A stretch of DNA of 64,000 nucleotides from SSSZ01 sp016790965 (lineage in GTDB: Bacteria; Pseudomonadota; Gammaproteobacteria; Burkholderiales; Rhodocyclaceae). The DNA is taken from positions 1-64,000 of the forward strand of contig JAEUNZ010000022.1 of the NCBI GenBank assembly GCA_016790965.1, read 5' to 3'. Both the position numbers and the translations under genes were made by a program. The notes beneath the pieces were generated by a model. The model ran no database searches, was not told the origin of the DNA, and saw only the letters and a list, made by a program, of their open reading frames with translations. Below, one piece after another: positions 61,794 through 64,000 of the stretch (positions within the stretch are counted from its first letter, which is position 1; each line of letters opens with the position of its first letter).

Positions 61794-62879
61794 TCAGGAC
61801 ACCGCCAGCATGCGGTCCAGCGCTACCTTGGCAGGTTCGGCCTCGTGGGGCGGCACGCGGATGGGATTGACCACTTCTCCGGCGGCCAGATTTTCCAGGG
61901 TCCAGGCCAAATGCTGGGGGTCAATGCGCTGCATGGTCGAACACATGCAGATGGTGGTGGCCATGAACTGGACCATCTTGTTCTCGGCCTGCATTTCCCG
62001 CGCCAGTCGGTCCACCAGGTTCAATTCGGTGCCCACCAGCCATCGGGTCCCCGCGGGGGAGTCCTTCACCGTGCGCACGATGGCTTCGGTGGACCCGACG
62101 TGGTCGGAAGCGGCGCAGACTTCGAAGGCACACTCCGGGTGGGCGATCACCTTCCCCTCCGGGTATTTGGCGCGAAAGGCGTCGATATGGCTCTTGCGGA
62201 ACATCTGGTGCACCGAGCAGTGTCCCTTCCAGAGCAGGATCCTGGCTTTCCGGATGCGCTCCGGCGTAAGTCCGCCGAGTTCCTGGTCGGGATCCCAGAC
62301 TTCCATGGCCTCCAGGGGCAGTCCCAGTTGGTGGCCGGTCCAGCGCCCCAGGTGCTGGTCGGGGAAGAAGAGGATGCGCGGGCGGCGCTCGAAGGCCCAG
62401 CGGGCAATGGTGCCGGCGTTGGACGAGGTGCACACGATGCCGCCGTGGCGACCGCAGAAGGCCTTCAGGTCGGCGGCGGAATTGATATAGGTGACAGGGG
62501 TGAATTCGGCTTCCACGTCGAGAACTTCGCCCAGTTCCCGCCAGCAGCGTTCCACTTTGGCCAGGTTGGCCATGTCGGCCATGGAACACCCAGCGGCCAG
62601 GTCGGGCAGGATGGCCGTCTGCGCTGGCCGCGACATGATGTCCGCCACCTCGGCCATGAAGTGCACGCCGCAGAACACGATGAATTCCGAATCCGCCTCG
62701 GCCGCCAGACGCGAGAGCTTGAGGGAATCCCCGGTCAGGTCGGCGTGCTGATAGACGTCGGCCCGCTGGTAATGGTGGCAGAGCAGGACGGCCTTCTTGC
62801 CCAGCTGTGCCCGGGCAGCGCGGATGCGCTCCTGGCATTCGGAATCGGAGAGATCGTTGTAGCGGTCGAAGGGAAGCAT
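61794..62879 (-). CDS. nadA: Quinolinate synthase A
   Basis: 361 residues, a 4Fe-4S enzyme that condenses iminoaspartate with dihydroxyacetone phosphate in NAD synthesis. LLCHHYQRADVYQHADLTGDS and the cysteines in KAFCGRHGG-type, AHPECAFEVC and TICMCSTM segments fit NadA. The ATG at 62879 has no Shine-Dalgarno sequence: directly upstream is a tandem heptamer array that is C-rich in the mRNA sense. Confidence 0.95.
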   Translation of the reverse strand: MLPFDRYNDLSDSECQERIRAARAQLGKKAVLLCHHYQRADVYQHADLTGDSLKLSRLAAEADSEFIVFCGVHFMAEVADIMSRPAQTAILPDLAAGCSMADMANLAKVERCWRELGEVLDVEAEFTPVTYINSAADLKAFCGRHGGIVCTSSNAGTIARWAFERRPRILFFPDQHLGRWTGHQLGLPLEAMEVWDPDQELGGLTPERIRKARILLWKGHCSVHQMFRKSHIDAFRAKYPEGKVIAHPECAFEVCAASDHVGSTEAIVRTVKDSPAGTRWLVGTELNLVDRLAREMQAENKMVQFMATTICMCSTMQRIDPQHLAWTLENLAAGEVVNPIRVPPHEAEPAKVALDRMLAVS

Positions 62880-62890
62880 AGGGTGAGGCA

Positions 62891-62930
62891 GGGGTGAGGG
62901 GTGAGGGGTGAGGGGTGAGGGGTGAGGGGC
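62891..62930. repeat. Heptamer tandem array, potential G-quadruplex, upstream of nadA
   Basis: Five perfect copies of GGGGTGA (62891-62925) and a further GGGG (62926-62929) on the plus strand, with a decayed unit at 62881. GGGG tracts with three-base loops fit the intramolecular G-quadruplex rule. It lies between nadA (start 62879, minus) and the rhodanese gene (stop 62948), on the template strand of nadA. Confidence 0.85.
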
Positions 62931-62947
62931 TTTCCTCTTTCAATGCC

Positions 62948-63400
62948 TCAGGATTGAATCCATGGCAGGCCAGCGTGGCGCCAGCCGCCTACGGTGCTGC
63001 GGTGGCCGGCGGCATCTTTGTCGCCTTCGAAGCCCTCGAGGACGTTGTAGGCGCTGGCGAAGCCCGCCGTTGCGGCAGCTCGGGCCGCCGCGTCGGAGCG
63101 GGCACCGCTGCGGCAGATGAAGAGCACCGGGGCCTGGGCGTCGACCGCGCGGGTCAGTTGGGCCAGGAAATGTTCATTGCGGGCGCCGCCGGGATAGAGG
63201 TTCCATTCCACCTCGACCGCGCCGGGAATGCGGCCGACCCAGTCGAGTTCAGCGCGGGTGCGCACATCGACGAGGCGGGCACCGGGAGCGGATTCGAGGA
63301 CGGTGGCGGCCTCCTGAGGCGTCAGGGCGCCGGCGTAGGGAAGCCTGAGGGCCTGGGCGCGCTCCTGGGCCAGGGCAAGGGTTTCGGTCAGTTTTCCCAT
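62948..63400 (-). CDS. Rhodanese-domain protein
   Basis: 150 residues, single rhodanese domain. LVDVRTRAELDWVGRIPGA and the active loop CRSGARS (near residue 95) mark a persulfide-carrying cysteine. No signal peptide. It lies upstream of nadA on the same strand and divergent from glnA; sulfur donor and acceptor are unknown. Confidence 0.93.
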   Translation of the reverse strand: MGKLTETLALAQERAQALRLPYAGALTPQEAATVLESAPGARLVDVRTRAELDWVGRIPGAVEVEWNLYPGGARNEHFLAQLTRAVDAQAPVLFICRSGARSDAAARAAATAGFASAYNVLEGFEGDKDAAGHRSTVGGWRHAGLPWIQS

Positions 63401-63519
63401 AGGATTCGCCGATTGGAATGAGCTTGCAGTATAAAACAGTCGCTGCTCCCCTGGACGTTGCGGCCGTTACGACGACCTACGTCCCTGCCCGGACCCGCTG
63501 CCCTACCCGGTCGCAAATG

Positions 63520-63564
63520 GCACCAAACTGGTGCGCAATTACGCTGCTTGCACCGCAATGGTGC
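63520..63564 (+). promoter_or_regulatory. Two NtrC-binding sites upstream of glnA
   Basis: GCACC-N5-GGTGC occurs twice, at 63520-63534 and 63550-63564, matching the NtrC enhancer consensus. Centres are 30 bp apart (three helical turns, same DNA face) and about 98 and 128 bp before the predicted start, the usual glnA enhancer distance. Confidence 0.88.
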
Positions 63565-63628
63565 TGCACTCCGGGGGGCACGTTCGCCATCTCTTTGTGG
63601 CAGAATGCAAAGCTTTCGTCAGGATGCG

Positions 63629-63644
63629 TGGCATGTTTCCTGCT
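63629..63644 (+). promoter_or_regulatory. Sigma-54 promoter of glnA
   Basis: TGGCATGTTTCCTGCT matches the sigma-54 consensus, with the invariant GG (63630-63631) and GC (63642-63643) ten bases apart. Transcription would begin near 63655, leaving a leader of about 63 bases before the ATG. Together with the NtrC sites it makes glnA nitrogen-regulated. Confidence 0.85.
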
Positions 63645-63717
63645 AAAAACGCTCCGCTTTCGCATTCGATTGTCGCCGGTATCGCCGGTATCTTGTTTAG
63701 TTAGGAGACTGACCCCC

Positions 63718-64000
63718 ATGGCAACCCCGCAAGACGTGATGAAGATGGTCAAGGAAAACGACGCCAAGTTCGTCGATTTCCGTTTTACCGATACCCGTGG
63801 CAAGGAACAGCACGTCACCGTGCCGGTCTCCGCATTCGATGAAGACAAGTTCGAAAACGGCCATGCTTTCGATGGCTCCTCCATCGCCGGCTGGAAGGGC
63901 ATTCAAGCTTCCGACATGCAGCTGATGCCTGACCCGGATACCGCCTACATCGATCCGTTCTTCGATGAAACCACCGTCGTCCTGACCTGTGACGTCGTCG
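63718..64000 (+). CDS. glnA: Glutamine synthetase, type I (partial, 5' end)
   Basis: The first 94 codons are in the window; the gene continues past the end. It begins MATPQDVMKMVKENDAKFVD and has the conserved DTRGKEQHVTVP and FDGSSIAGWKGI of GlnA. Makes glutamine from glutamate and ammonia with ATP. Preceded by TTAGGAG, a good ribosome-binding site, and by sigma-54/NtrC control elements. Confidence 0.96.
   Translation, partial: MATPQDVMKMVKENDAKFVDFRFTDTRGKEQHVTVPVSAFDEDKFENGHAFDGSSIAGWKGIQASDMQLMPDPDTAYIDPFFDETTVVLTCDVV

Overview
The window is GC-rich bacterial chromosome that looks betaproteobacterial, most probably Rhodocyclales (inference from gene order and protein style; no search was run). 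The pointers are the S10-spc-alpha ribosomal order with infA between secY and rpmJ, an extended S3, a DUF2802/SPOR pair, UbiA, and NtrC/sigma-54 control in front of glnA.

Region by region: (1) 1-11253 (+) is the distal S10 operon (end of rplB to rpsQ), the spc operon (rplN to rpmJ) and the alpha operon (rpsM to rplQ), closed by a strong bidirectional terminator. (2) 11286-17398 (-) holds an Atm1-type ABC exporter, a CHASE/PAS histidine kinase and a REC-PAS-SpoIIE phosphatase. (3) 17490-24930 (+) is mixed housekeeping: YciA thioesterase, FadL porin, DUF2802 and SPOR proteins, RidA, RecG, FKBP, a thioredoxin-like protein and an Fe-S protein, with one TPR gene on the minus strand. (4) 25402-29527 holds a large unknown beta-repeat protein, ChrA and a small unknown. 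(5) 29627-42955 (+) is a run of closely packed genes that I read as an envelope/lipid modification island: cysteine-free ArsR regulator, Aas-like acyltransferase/acyl-ACP synthetase, Tat-exported amidohydrolase, a periplasmic protein with a permuted NlpC/LRAT-like Cys-His pair, an LplT-PlsC fusion, three small two-helix membrane proteins, a DUF2339 protein, an Lgt-like protein lacking the Lgt histidine, and a radical SAM enzyme with the cysteine layout of the MJ0619/Tes tetraether-synthase family. (6) 43015-50156 has a chemoreceptor, an MFS transporter, UbiA and a c-di-GMP phosphodiesterase pair (EAL, HD-GYP) on the minus strand. (7) 50486-58214 is a propionyl-CoA/methylmalonyl-CoA cluster (GntR regulator divergent from mutase, MeaB GTPase, PccB, PccA). 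(8) 58588-64000 has GluQ, ClsB, an EEP-family protein, NadA, a rhodanese and the start of glnA.

The intergenic DNA is also notable. Two families of ~115-170 bp inverted-repeat elements (A: 3 copies, B: 3 copies) occupy most of the larger gaps. A heptamer G-rich tandem array sits immediately upstream of nadA, a pseudoknot-type nested repeat overlaps the recG stop, and the S10/spc boundary carries a terminator whose loop is a perfect TATAAT. No rRNA, tRNA, CRISPR, complete insertion sequence or prophage was seen. The best candidate for an undescribed system is region 5.
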